The notes under the pieces were generated by a model. That model saw only the letters and a program-made list of their open reading frames with translations. It was not told the origin of the DNA and did no database searches. The position numbers were made by a program, and so were the translations under genes. Positions 42,910-50,979 of a DNA stretch of 52,502 bases are shown piece by piece. This stretch comes from Alcanivorax hongdengensis A-11-3 (GTDB lineage Bacteria > Pseudomonadota > Gammaproteobacteria > Pseudomonadales > Alcanivoracaceae): the NCBI RefSeq assembly GCF_000300995.1, contig NZ_AMRJ01000024.1:1-52502 (forward strand). The letters are read 5' to 3'. Position 1 is the first letter of the stretch; every line of letters starts with the position of its first letter.

Positions 42910-43890
42910 ATGTCCAACGAGGTGAAATTCCGAGCCCCGAAAGTCCGCCCCTATTTTGACCGGCTGAAAGACCACTGGCGCTGGAACATGAAAAGCCTGC
43001 TGCGCCCCGGCGGCGCGTTGCATCAGCGGGTGAACGGCAAGGTGATCCTGCTTACCGGGGCCAGTTCCGGCATCGGCGAACAGGTGGCCGGCCGTCTGGC
43101 CGACGCCGGCGCCACCGTGCTGCTGGTGGCACGCAACCGCGACAAACTCGATACCATTGCCACGGCCATCCGCCAACGGGGCGGCCGGGCCTTTATCTAC
43201 CCTGGCGATCTCAGCGACCTGGAACAGTGCGACCGCATTTGCGAGCAGGCGCTGGAGGAACATGGTCGGGTGGACATTCTTATCAATAATGCCGGGCGCT
43301 CCATTCGCCGCTCCATCAAGTTCACCTACCAGCGCTTCCATGATTACGAGCGTACCCTGCAACTGAATTACCTGGCCTCCATTCGACTGGCCATGAACCT
43401 GCTGCCCGGTATGGAAGCCCGCAACGAGGGGCACATCATTAATGTCTCCACCGTAGGCGTGCAGGCCAACCCGGCTCGCTTCTCCGCCTACCTGGCCTCC
43501 AAGTGGGCCCTGGAAGGCTGGACCTGGGTGGCCGCCAACGAATTCGCTCACACCGGCGTGCGTTTCTCCTCACTGAATTATCCGCTGGTGCGCACACCGA
43601 TGATTGCACCGACCAAGATCTACAAGTACATGCCGGTGATGTCGCCGGAAACCGCGGTGAACTGGATGCTGGATGTGATCATCACCCAGAACAAACGCAA
43701 GCTGGGGGTGTTCGGCAAGGGCGCCCTGGCCATGTACTACCTGCTGCCCAAGACCTCCGAATCCATCGTCAATGTGAGCTACCAGAGCCTTTACGAGGCG
43801 CCGCCGGCCAATTACGTATCAAGCAAGGTGCGCGCCGGACGTGCGGCCAACAGCGCCGAAGCGCCGGCCCGGCAGCGCCACAAACGCTGA
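42910..43890 (+). CDS. Acr1-like fatty acyl-CoA reductase (SDR family)
   Basis: A 326-residue SDR with an N-terminal extension of about 40 basic residues. Core motifs: TGASSGIGEQVA (about 49-60), NNAGRSIRRS (about 125-134), SAYLASKWALEG (about 194-205) and VRTPMIAPTKIYKYMP (about 224-239). These last stretches closely resemble Acinetobacter Acr1, which turns acyl-CoA into aldehyde for wax esters. Thus this protein probably makes aldehydes from long-chain acyl-CoA, consistent with wax or alkane metabolism in Alcanivorax-type cells. Divergent TetR gene probably controls it. The C-terminal 25 residues are basic and variable. Confidence 0.87.
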   Translation: MSNEVKFRAPKVRPYFDRLKDHWRWNMKSLLRPGGALHQRVNGKVILLTGASSGIGEQVAGRLADAGATVLLVARNRDKLDTIATAIRQRGGRAFIYPGDLSDLEQCDRICEQALEEHGRVDILINNAGRSIRRSIKFTYQRFHDYERTLQLNYLASIRLAMNLLPGMEARNEGHIINVSTVGVQANPARFSAYLASKWALEGWTWVAANEFAHTGVRFSSLNYPLVRTPMIAPTKIYKYMPVMSPETAVNWMLDVIITQNKRKLGVFGKGALAMYYLLPKTSESIVNVSYQSLYEAPPANYVSSKVRAGRAANSAEAPARQRHKR

Positions 43891-43923
43891 CACCGGGCCC
43901 GAGGGCCGCAAGCGCCCGATAAA

Positions 43924-43953
43924 ATGTATATACATTGACTATCTATTAGATAG
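43924..43953. promoter_or_regulatory. Two adjacent palindromes and a -35-like element before the RHH gene
   Basis: ATGTATATACAT (43924-43935, perfect) is followed by CTATCTA-T-TAGATAG (43939-43953, perfect arms). TTGACT at 43935-43940 lies in the join, with a weak -10 17 bp later. The region is AT-rich within GC-rich DNA. Probably operator sites of the ribbon-helix-helix protein encoded just after. Confidence 0.6.
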
Positions 43954-44025
43954 CCATTACGGTGTTTGAGTGCCGCGCATAAACCGGCGATCATGCTGCC
44001 CTGTTTTCTTGATGTGGTTATCGAT

Positions 44026-44199
44026 ATGTCGAAGACCAAAGCGAAAAAGAAGAATAGCCAGCTGATCGTCCGGATCAACGATGAAGAGCGTGCCCGCTTC
44101 GTGTCACTGTGCGAAGAGCTCGACACCAGCGCCGCCCGTGAAGTGCGTCGTTTTATTCGTGGCTTTATCAAGGAGCAGGAAAAGCAGTCCGGCGACTAG
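44026..44199 (+). CDS. Small ribbon-helix-helix DNA-binding protein
   Basis: A 57-residue protein. After a lysine-rich head (MSKTKAKKKN) comes the RHH fold: strand SQLIVRIN, helix EERARFVSLCEEL and helix SAAREVRRFIRGFIKEQ. RHH proteins act as dimers, often as antitoxins or repressors. I chose the ATG at 44026 since this gives a clean RHH; upstream start codons in frame (43993, TTG 43966) would add an unrelated N-terminus. Ribosome site is weak. It is preceded by two palindromes and followed 51 bp later by the lysine-rich microprotein gene. Confidence 0.75.
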   Translation: MSKTKAKKKNSQLIVRINDEERARFVSLCEELDTSAAREVRRFIRGFIKEQEKQSGD

Positions 44200-44250
44200 C
44201 CGAGGAACTCCTCTCGCGACGACAAATCCGAACACAAGGAAGCTGCTATC

Positions 44251-44358
44251 ATGTCCAAGCGCAAAAAGCTGAAAAAAGCCATCAAGAACAGCAAGGCCAA
44301 GATCTCCAAGCAGGAAAGCACCCTGAAAAAACTGAAGAAGAAGCTCAAGAAGCTTTGA
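44251..44358 (+). CDS. Lysine-rich 35-residue microprotein
   Basis: ATG at 44251 to TGA at 44358 encodes 35 residues, of which 16 are lysine and one arginine; only one is acidic. The second half (STLKKLKKKLKKL) is an amphipathic helix with leucines every three to four residues. The ribosome site AAGGAAGC precedes the ATG, and a strong terminator follows within 10 bp, so the gene seems real. It could be a nucleoid-associated, RNA-binding or membrane-active peptide; none is proven. It forms a unit with the RHH gene. No family recognised. Confidence 0.7.
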   Translation: MSKRKKLKKAIKNSKAKISKQESTLKKLKKKLKKL

Positions 44359-44360
44359 TT

Positions 44361-44394
44361 CAGCAAGGGCCGGTCAGACCGGCCCTTCTGCTTT
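44361..44394 (+). terminator. Rho-independent terminator
   Basis: Perfect 10-bp stem (44365-44374 with 44378-44387, AAGGGCCGGT/ACCGGCCCTT), loop CAG, then a weak T-rich tail (CTGCTTTG). It lies immediately after the lysine-rich gene. Confidence 0.85.
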
Positions 44395-44486
44395 GTTGCT
44401 GTCCCCGTTGTCCCGGCCCCGCCCGTATCCGTTACACTGCTTGCCAACGGCACCGTCGTGCCCCACTCACCCACTCGCGGCATGCC

Positions 44487-44858
44487 ATGACCACCTTATT
44501 GCTCAATCTTCGCCAGGTCCCCGATGACGAGGCCGAGGACGTTCGCCACCTGCTGGAGCAGCACCAGATCCCCTTCTACGAAACCACCCCCAGCTTGTGG
44601 GGCATTTCTTCCGGGGGTATCTGGCTTAATAATCCCGAGGACCGGGAGCGGGCCAGGGCCCTGATGGAGGACTACCAACAGCAACGGGCCCGTCAGCAAA
44701 GGGAAGCGTTTGAGCAGGCCCGCCGTGATGGCACCGCACCGACGCTATGGCAGCGGTTGCGCCACCAGCCCCTGCGCGCCCTGGGCGTATTGATTGCAGT
44801 GCTGGTGCTGTTACTGGTCACGCTGGCGCCATTCCTGGCGTTGGGGAAAGGCGGCTGA
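44487..44858 (+). CDS. DUF6164-like small membrane protein
   Basis: A 123-residue protein. The N-terminal LLNLRQVPDDEAEDVRHLLEQHQIPFYET and WGISSGGIWLNN fit the DUF6164 family; residues 58-85 form a charged helix; a single C-terminal membrane helix (GVLIAVLVLLLVTLAPFLAL, about 98-117) anchors it. Function unknown. The ATG at 44487 was chosen by family N-terminus. Confidence 0.8.
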   Translation: MTTLLLNLRQVPDDEAEDVRHLLEQHQIPFYETTPSLWGISSGGIWLNNPEDRERARALMEDYQQQRARQQREAFEQARRDGTAPTLWQRLRHQPLRALGVLIAVLVLLLVTLAPFLALGKGG

Positions 44859-44918
44859 CGTTTCACAGCAGACATCACTGACGCCATCCGCCTTGCCCAG
44901 ACAAAAGAAACCGGCAGA

Positions 44919-45971
44919 TCAGGCCTCCATGGACAGGGCAGACATATCCATCACGTAACGGTGGGCAATATCGCCCTTGCTCATCACGTCGTAGGCGTCA
45001 TTGATCTGGTCCGGGCGGATGATCTCGCAGATCGGGTGAATATTGTGCTCGGCGCAGAAATCCAGTACTTCCTGGGTTTCCTTGATACCCCCGATCAGTG
45101 ACCCGGCCACCCGACGACGGCCCATGATCATGGGCACCGACATGAACTCGCTCATGGGCCCCACCTGACCGACAATCACCAGGGTGCCATCCACGTCCAG
45201 CAGCGGCGCATAGGGCGTCACATCGTGCTTCACCGGCACCGTATCGATAATCAGGTCCATGGACGCTTTTGCCCGGGCCATGGCGGTCTCGTCGGTGGAG
45301 GCGAGGATACCCTTGGCACCAATGGCGCGGGCTTCTTCCTCTTTGCGTTTTGAACGGCTCAGCACCGTTACCTCGGCACCCATGGCCACCGCCAGCTTGA
45401 CGGCCATATGGCCCAGACCGCCCAGGCCGATGACGCCCACCCGACTGCCCTTGCCCACCTTCCAGGTGCGCAGGGGAGAGAAGGTGGTAATGCCGGCACA
45501 CAGAATCGGCGCCGCCAGTGACAGATCCAGGCCGTCGGGCACACGCAGCACGAACTCCTCGCGCACCACGATATGCTTGGAGTAGCCACCCTGGGTGGTC
45601 TCGCCGCTGATGCGATCCGGCGCGCCGTAGGTGGGCGTCATGCCGTGGCGGCAGTACTGTTCTTCACTGTGGTGGCACTGGTCGCATTCCTGACAGCTGT
45701 CGACCATGCAGCCTACACCCACGTTATCGCCCACCTGGTAGCGGGTCACATCCGGGCCCACGTCCACCACCCGGCCGATGATTTCGTGCCCCGGCACCAG
45801 CGGGTAGGGCTGTGGCCCCCAGTCACCGTTCACGGTATGCAGGTCTGAATGGCAGACACCGCTGTAAAGAATCTCGATGGCCACATCGTTGGCCCGCAGG
45901 GCCCGGCGTTCGAAATGGAAGGGCTTCATGTGCGCATCGGATGAATACGCCGCATAACCGACCGTCTTCAT
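44919..45971 (-). CDS. Zinc-dependent NADP alcohol dehydrogenase (YahK/cinnamyl type)
   Basis: A 350-residue medium-chain dehydrogenase. Catalytic zinc ligands C37 (GVCHSDLH), H and E in PGHEIIG; structural zinc cysteines in CQECDQCHHSEEQYC; nucleotide motif GLGGLGH (about 180-186). It fits the YahK/CAD group that reduces aldehydes to alcohols with NADPH. Ribosome site AGGAGTCCCC. Divergent from the aldo/keto reductase, with a 478-bp gap, so both may be part of one aldehyde-response region. Confidence 0.92.
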   Translation of the reverse strand: MKTVGYAAYSSDAHMKPFHFERRALRANDVAIEILYSGVCHSDLHTVNGDWGPQPYPLVPGHEIIGRVVDVGPDVTRYQVGDNVGVGCMVDSCQECDQCHHSEEQYCRHGMTPTYGAPDRISGETTQGGYSKHIVVREEFVLRVPDGLDLSLAAPILCAGITTFSPLRTWKVGKGSRVGVIGLGGLGHMAVKLAVAMGAEVTVLSRSKRKEEEARAIGAKGILASTDETAMARAKASMDLIIDTVPVKHDVTPYAPLLDVDGTLVIVGQVGPMSEFMSVPMIMGRRRVAGSLIGGIKETQEVLDFCAEHNIHPICEIIRPDQINDAYDVMSKGDIAHRYVMDMSALSMEA

Positions 45972-46449
45972 GGGGACTCCTTGCAGATTGGATTGAACCG
46001 ATATGAAACAGGGAACGCGATGAACATCGCGGCAATAGTGTCCATGTTAAAGCCCATGCGCGCCTGCCGGGTGTTCGATCCTGTTGGTTGCTTGCCTGAT
46101 CCTGCAAGATTGGCATGTTCTCGCCCACCAACCGCTGCTGGAGGCCGATCAATCCGCAGGAGCGTCGCCAGCCACGCATGAACTGCATCAACCCAACCTC
46201 AAGACCGTGCTCTGAGCATTGCGGATCGACAGGATCGCCAGCCAGGTGCAGAGTGGGTGAGGCGAACGGTATCTGCTGCCTGCGACGCTGACGAGTGGCA
46301 GGCGTTTACCCATCCCCCGGGCAGCAACCGGTTTTGCAGAATCGTGCAATCGTCCGAGAGTTTTCTCCAATCCGATTACGCGCGTTTCCCCGTAGCATGA
46401 ACCCACCTTCCTGCTCCGGCAGGATCTTCCATTACTGGAGGTGATCCGC
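45972..46449. other. 478-bp intergenic region, no gene found
   Basis: Lies between the divergent alcohol dehydrogenase and aldo/keto reductase genes. Short frames are present but none looks like a protein. The part 46330-46400 (GTGCAATCGTCCGAGAGTTT and surroundings) may be regulatory. A decayed regulator gene is possible but could not be shown. Confidence 0.5.
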
Positions 46450-47535
46450 ATGACGACATCAGAGACTTCCCCCTCCGGCCAGGATGCTCCCCTGCGCCTG
46501 CGTACGCTCGGCCATTCGGGCCTGTTTGTGTCTGAGCTGTGCCTGGGCACCATGACCTTCGGCGGCGGCGACGACATGTGGGGCCTGATCGGCCAGCTGC
46601 AGCAAGGGCAGGCCGATGAGCTGGTAAAGACCGCCCTGGACGCGGGCATCAACTTCATCGACACCGCCAACGTCTATGGCGGCGGCGCCAGTGAAAAGAT
46701 CACCGGTCAGGCACTGAAAAACCTGGGCGTCGCCCGGGAAGACGTGGTGCTGGCCACCAAGGTTCTCGGCCCCATGGGCGACAGCCCCAACGCCCGCGGC
46801 GCCTCCCGGGGGCACATCATGAGCCAGTGCAAGGCCAGCCTGGAGCGCCTGCAGACCGACTATATCGACCTCTACCAGATCCACGGCTTCGACCCGGCCA
46901 CCCCCATCGAAGAAACCCTGCACGCTCTCGACACGCTGGTTCAGCACGGCCATGTGCGCTACGTGGGTCTGTCGAACTGGGCTGCCTGGCAGGTCATGAA
47001 AGCCGTGGGCATCAGCCGTGCCCGTCAGCTGTGCCCGATCCTTTCCCTGCAGGCCTACTACACTCTGGTGGGCCGTGACCTGGAACGGGAAGTGATCCCC
47101 ATGCTGGAATCCGAAAACATCGGCCTGATGGTATGGAGCCCACTGGCAGGTGGTTACCTCTCCGGCAAATACGAGGGCCCCAACGTTTCGCAAGAAAACC
47201 GCCGCGCCAAGTTCGACTTCCCGCCGGTGGACCGCGAACGCGGCAGCCAGGTAATCGCCACCCTGCGCGAAATCGCCGCCGGCAAAACCGTCAACGGCAA
47301 GCCGGTCACCGTGGCGCAGACCGCCCTCGCCTGGTTACTGCACCAGCGAGCCGTGAGCAGCGTCATTGTCGGCGCCAAACGGGTCGACCAATTGCAAGAC
47401 AACATCCAGGCCGCCCAGGTACGTTTCGCCGCCGACGAACTGGCTGCGCTGGACCAGGTCAGCCAACTGCCGGCGGAATACCCCGGCTGGATGCTGGAGC
47501 GTCAGGGTTCGTACCGCAGCCATATGAAAGACTAA
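46450..47535 (+). CDS. Aldo/keto reductase
   Basis: A 361-residue aldo/keto reductase. The catalytic tetrad is in DTANVYGGG (Asp, Tyr about 62-70), ATKVLG (Lys about 97) and QIHGFD (His about 137). NADPH-binding block LHQRAVSSVIVGAKRVDQLQDN is at about 295-316. The ATG at 46450 has GGAGGTG upstream; the GTG at 46441 is less likely. It probably reduces aldehydes, in line with the divergent alcohol dehydrogenase. Confidence 0.92.
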   Translation: MTTSETSPSGQDAPLRLRTLGHSGLFVSELCLGTMTFGGGDDMWGLIGQLQQGQADELVKTALDAGINFIDTANVYGGGASEKITGQALKNLGVAREDVVLATKVLGPMGDSPNARGASRGHIMSQCKASLERLQTDYIDLYQIHGFDPATPIEETLHALDTLVQHGHVRYVGLSNWAAWQVMKAVGISRARQLCPILSLQAYYTLVGRDLEREVIPMLESENIGLMVWSPLAGGYLSGKYEGPNVSQENRRAKFDFPPVDRERGSQVIATLREIAAGKTVNGKPVTVAQTALAWLLHQRAVSSVIVGAKRVDQLQDNIQAAQVRFAADELAALDQVSQLPAEYPGWMLERQGSYRSHMKD

Positions 47536-47555
47536 ATCGCGCCTCAACGTTTATT

Positions 47556-47583
47556 GCCGGAGCGTCGCCAGCGGCGCTCCGGC
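47556..47583 (+). terminator. Hairpin downstream of the aldo/keto reductase
   Basis: GCCGGAGCG facing CGCTCCGGC with a 10-nt centre, 20 bp after the stop. No T-run directly after, but a T-rich stretch occurs about 25 bp later. The remaining gap to 47824 holds no gene. Confidence 0.5.
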
Positions 47584-47824
47584 CGTAAGGGCCCTGGCAA
47601 TGGCCGCCTTTTCTTTTTCCTGGCCAATCTCTATCTCGGCCTGCCTTCTGGTCAGACACAACAGCTGCGCGCTTCAAATCTCGCTGAGCCGATAAGGGGC
47701 TTTCAACGGTTCCCTAGATCCAGTTCAAGGATTGCCGGTTGAGAGCCAGCTAGCATTATGGCTTTCAACATGGCCCGCAGGCGCTGATGGCCCGGCGGGT
47801 TTGATGCTGTCACGGAGAGATACC

Positions 47825-49186
47825 ATGGCCGGGAAATCCCGCCTCTTTGCGGTACCGGGGCCGTCCCGGTCCCTCAAGCAGCTCAGCAGCAGTCTGACCA
47901 ATCTGGTTCAGGGGCGGTTGTGGCTCAAGGTGCTGCTGGCCATGGTTGCCGGCATTGTCACCGGCATGGCACTGGGCCCCTCCGTGGGCTGGGTCAGGCC
48001 GGATACCGGGGTGGTGATCGGCAACTGGCTGGCCTTCCCCGGTCAGTTGTTTCTGGCTGTGATACAGATGGTGGTCATTCCGCTGGTGTTTGCGTCCATC
48101 ATCCGCGGCCTCGCCGCCGGTGAGAATCTGGAACAACTGCGACGCATGGGCCTGGTAGTGGTGGGCTATTTCGTGGCAACCACGGCGGCGGCGGCAGCCA
48201 TCGGGCTGTGGATCGCCAACCTGATCCAGCCCGGCCGGTTCCTGTCACCGGACCAGTTGCAGGTCCAGGCCGCCGGCTTGCCCGCAGACATCACACCGCT
48301 CGATGGCCCCAGCTTCTCCGCCATCCCCGACAAGCTGCTGGGGCTGTTACCCGGCAACCCGCTGCAATCCATGGTCGAGGGGCAAATGCTGCAGGTGGTG
48401 ATTTTTGCCGTGATGGTGGGCGTGGCGCTGATTTCCATGAGCAAGAAAGAAGCCACACCCATGCTGGAACTGCTGGGCTCCCTGCAGCAGGTGTGCATGA
48501 CCGTGGTGCGTTGGGCCATGCTGCTCGCTCCAATAGCGGTGTTTGGCCTGATGGCCAGGCTGACCAGCCAGACTGGCCTGGATGCCCTGCTGGGCATGGC
48601 GGTCTATGTACTGACAGTGCTGGCCGGGCTGCTGCTGTTGCTGGCCGGTTACCTGGCGCTGGTATCACTGTTTGGCAAGCTGTTACCGAGGGGTTTTCTG
48701 GGCGCGGTGCGGGAAGTGGTGCTGCTGGCCTTTTCCACCTCCAGCTCGGCGGCGGTCATGCCGTTGTCGATCAAGACGGCTGAAGACAAATTGCAGGTGC
48801 GCCCGGCCATTTCCCAGTTCGTTATCCCCCTGGGCGCCACCATCAACATGAATGGCACCGCGCTTTATCAGGCCATTGCCGCGGTCTTCCTCGCCCAGGT
48901 CTTCAACATCGATATCGGCCTTGGCGGCATGGCACTGGTGGTGATCATGGCAGTGGGCGCCTCTATCGGTTCACCGGGTACGCCGGGCGTTGGCATCGTG
49001 ATACTGGCCACCACCCTGGCCACCATCGGTGTACCGCCTTCGGGCATTGCGCTGATCATGGGCGTGGATCGTATCCTCGACATGAGCCGTACCGCCATCA
49101 ATGTCACCGGTGATCTGGTAGCGGCCAGGTTACTGGATAAATGGATGCCGCAAGAGACTGTGGCCACCAGCCAGCCGGCAAGTTGA
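47825..49186 (+). CDS. Dicarboxylate/amino acid:cation symporter (DAACS)
   Basis: A 453-residue transporter of the GltP/DctA family. Visible: helix one VLLAMVAGIVTGMALG, FPGQLFLAVIQMVVIPLVFASIIRGLA (about 75-101), the serine-rich hairpin AFSTSSSAAVMPL (about 305-317), NMNGTALYQ (about 339) and SPGTPGVG (about 380), all parts of the substrate and sodium site. Takes up glutamate, aspartate or C4-dicarboxylates with sodium or protons. Start 47825 has CGGAGAG upstream. Followed by converging phosphate-transport genes. Confidence 0.93.
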   Translation: MAGKSRLFAVPGPSRSLKQLSSSLTNLVQGRLWLKVLLAMVAGIVTGMALGPSVGWVRPDTGVVIGNWLAFPGQLFLAVIQMVVIPLVFASIIRGLAAGENLEQLRRMGLVVVGYFVATTAAAAAIGLWIANLIQPGRFLSPDQLQVQAAGLPADITPLDGPSFSAIPDKLLGLLPGNPLQSMVEGQMLQVVIFAVMVGVALISMSKKEATPMLELLGSLQQVCMTVVRWAMLLAPIAVFGLMARLTSQTGLDALLGMAVYVLTVLAGLLLLLAGYLALVSLFGKLLPRGFLGAVREVVLLAFSTSSSAAVMPLSIKTAEDKLQVRPAISQFVIPLGATINMNGTALYQAIAAVFLAQVFNIDIGLGGMALVVIMAVGASIGSPGTPGVGIVILATTLATIGVPPSGIALIMGVDRILDMSRTAINVTGDLVAARLLDKWMPQETVATSQPAS

Positions 49187-49194
49187 GCCGGCCA

Positions 49195-49806
49195 TTACAT
49201 GACCTTGATGGCCATGTCCTCCAACGTGTTTGCCGTCACCTGCATCCGCTTGGCGATTTCCTTCAACTGACTGAGCACATCCCGGTGAATCATGATAAGC
49301 CTGACGTCATCGCGGTCCAGCAGCCTGGCCATGTGCTGGGCACGGCGCTCCACCAGAAGATCATACTTGTCATGAATGGGCGCAATGACCGGCAACATCT
49401 TGCCGGATAATTGCCGGAAACCGTTCTCCAGCAGGGTGGCCATTTCTACAAGCAGTTCAAACAGATCCTGGTATTCACCCAGCTCCACCCTGTTGTGGTA
49501 AGCATCCATCTCGACGACAAAGTGCTTTACGCTCAGGGCAATCCAGTCCAACTGCGTGATGATGCGAAATATCGATTCCTTGTCATAAGGCGCGATAAAG
49601 ACATCCAGCAGCTCCTTCATGTTCTTGTCCTTGATCTGGCGGGTTTCGCCAGCATCACTTTTGATCAGGTTGGCGGCCTTTTCATCATGCAGGATGTAAG
49701 CGGCATGCAGGTCATGGACAAGCTTGCGGGTGGCGGAGGTCTGCTCCTGCAATGCGGCGGCCAGATCCATCTCCCTTGGCATGACGAACTTGCGGATAAA
49801 ACCCAT
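49195..49806 (-). CDS. PhoU-like DUF47 protein
   Basis: A 203-residue, all-helical protein of the DUF47 (TIGR00153) family. Typical start GFIRKFVMPREMDL and the pattern VHDLHAAYILHDEKAANLIKSD, ERRAQHMARLLDRDDVRLI. DUF47 proteins partner PiT phosphate transporters. The ATG at 49806 has GGGGATGATC upstream and sits 2 bp after the Pit stop (49809), so both genes form an operon. Confidence 0.9.
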   Translation of the reverse strand: MGFIRKFVMPREMDLAAALQEQTSATRKLVHDLHAAYILHDEKAANLIKSDAGETRQIKDKNMKELLDVFIAPYDKESIFRIITQLDWIALSVKHFVVEMDAYHNRVELGEYQDLFELLVEMATLLENGFRQLSGKMLPVIAPIHDKYDLLVERRAQHMARLLDRDDVRLIMIHRDVLSQLKEIAKRMQVTANTLEDMAIKVM

Positions 49807-49808
49807 GA

Positions 49809-50843
49809 TCATCCCCAGATCCTGAGAAAGACAAAACAGTAACCCCAGCCCAGCAACAGTGAGACAGGCACATTCATGAACCAGCCCGCCACGATACCCT
49901 GAGCGGTTTTCCACCTGACATGCTGCGGTTTTTCTGCGGCACCGTTACCCAGTAACGTCGCCGTCACCACCTGGGTGGTCGAGGTGGGGGCACCACTTAA
50001 CGTGGCAATACTGTTTACCAGAGCCGAGCCAAGTTGATTGGCCACGGAGTGAACCACGCGAACGCGGAACAGCCCGAAGCCCAACGTCTTGATAATGCGC
50101 CAGCCACCAAACATGGTGCCAACGGTAATGGAAGTGGCACACAGAAAGATGGCCCACACGGGAATGCTGAAATCCCGGGTAGCACCACTGGCTAGCAACA
50201 TCATGCCGATAATCGCCATGCCCTTCTGGGCATCATTGGCCCCATGCGAGAAACCCAGCCAGGCCACACTGAGATACTGGGAGAGCACAAACAGACGGCC
50301 GACTCGCCGGGTGGCCCGCCGCAGCAACCGGAAGAACAGCTTCATGACCAGAAAGCCGATCAGAAAGCCAAAAAAAGGCGACACAAACAGGCCAGCCATC
50401 ACCTTCATGATGCCCTCAACCTGACCCTGCTGCAGGGCAGCCACGCCCCAGTTGATATGGTTGCCGCCAACACAATACAGCCCGGCCCCGACCAGGCCAC
50501 CGGCCAGGGAATTGGACGAGGAAGACGGGTAACCCAGACGCCAGGTGACCAGGTTATAGGTCACTGCCGCCAGCAGCGCTGCAATCACCAGGGTTTGCCC
50601 TTCGATCGTGGAAGCGGCGCTCACATCCACAAAGGTGCCCACGGTATCCGCCACCGCAAGCCCTACGGTAAACGGCGCCACGAACGTGAACGCCGTCACC
50701 AGTGCAATGGCCACTGCCGGCTTCATGGCCCGCGAGGCAATGGCCGTGGCCACCATATCGGCGGCATCGTGGAAGCCGTTGGTAAAATCGAAAAGCGCCA
50801 CCAGCACGACCACCAGTACCAGCAGGCTTGTCGATAAATCCAT
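49809..50843 (-). CDS. PiT-family inorganic phosphate transporter
   Basis: A 344-residue transporter with about ten helices. The family repeats are NGFHDAADMVATAIASRAM (about 22-40) and GFSHGANDAQKGMAIIG (about 200-216). It moves phosphate, probably with metal, across the inner membrane. I chose the ATG at 50843 over the GTG at 50852. It is the first gene of the pit-DUF47 operon; in many genomes the order is reversed. Confidence 0.93.
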   Translation of the reverse strand: MDLSTSLLVLVVVLVALFDFTNGFHDAADMVATAIASRAMKPAVAIALVTAFTFVAPFTVGLAVADTVGTFVDVSAASTIEGQTLVIAALLAAVTYNLVTWRLGYPSSSSNSLAGGLVGAGLYCVGGNHINWGVAALQQGQVEGIMKVMAGLFVSPFFGFLIGFLVMKLFFRLLRRATRRVGRLFVLSQYLSVAWLGFSHGANDAQKGMAIIGMMLLASGATRDFSIPVWAIFLCATSITVGTMFGGWRIIKTLGFGLFRVRVVHSVANQLGSALVNSIATLSGAPTSTTQVVTATLLGNGAAEKPQHVRWKTAQGIVAGWFMNVPVSLLLGWGYCFVFLRIWG

Positions 50844-50979
50844 GCTCGTCACTCATTGGTTATTATGATGGGCAATACGGCAGTACCCGGCTGCCACAGA
50901 TCAACCATACACCGAAAATCCCGATCTGAGATCAACAAGGGCGCCCCATGCTCAGTACATGGTGTGGCCAATACAGGCC

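Noticed and set aside
46060..46090. TTCGATCC tRNA T-loop-like motif
   Set aside because: No acceptor stem, anticodon arm or D-loop around it.
45823..46191. Frame on the minus strand in the alcohol dehydrogenase/aldo-keto reductase gap, perhaps an AraC remnant
   Set aside because: Most of it overlaps the dehydrogenase start and the rest does not resemble AraC domains.
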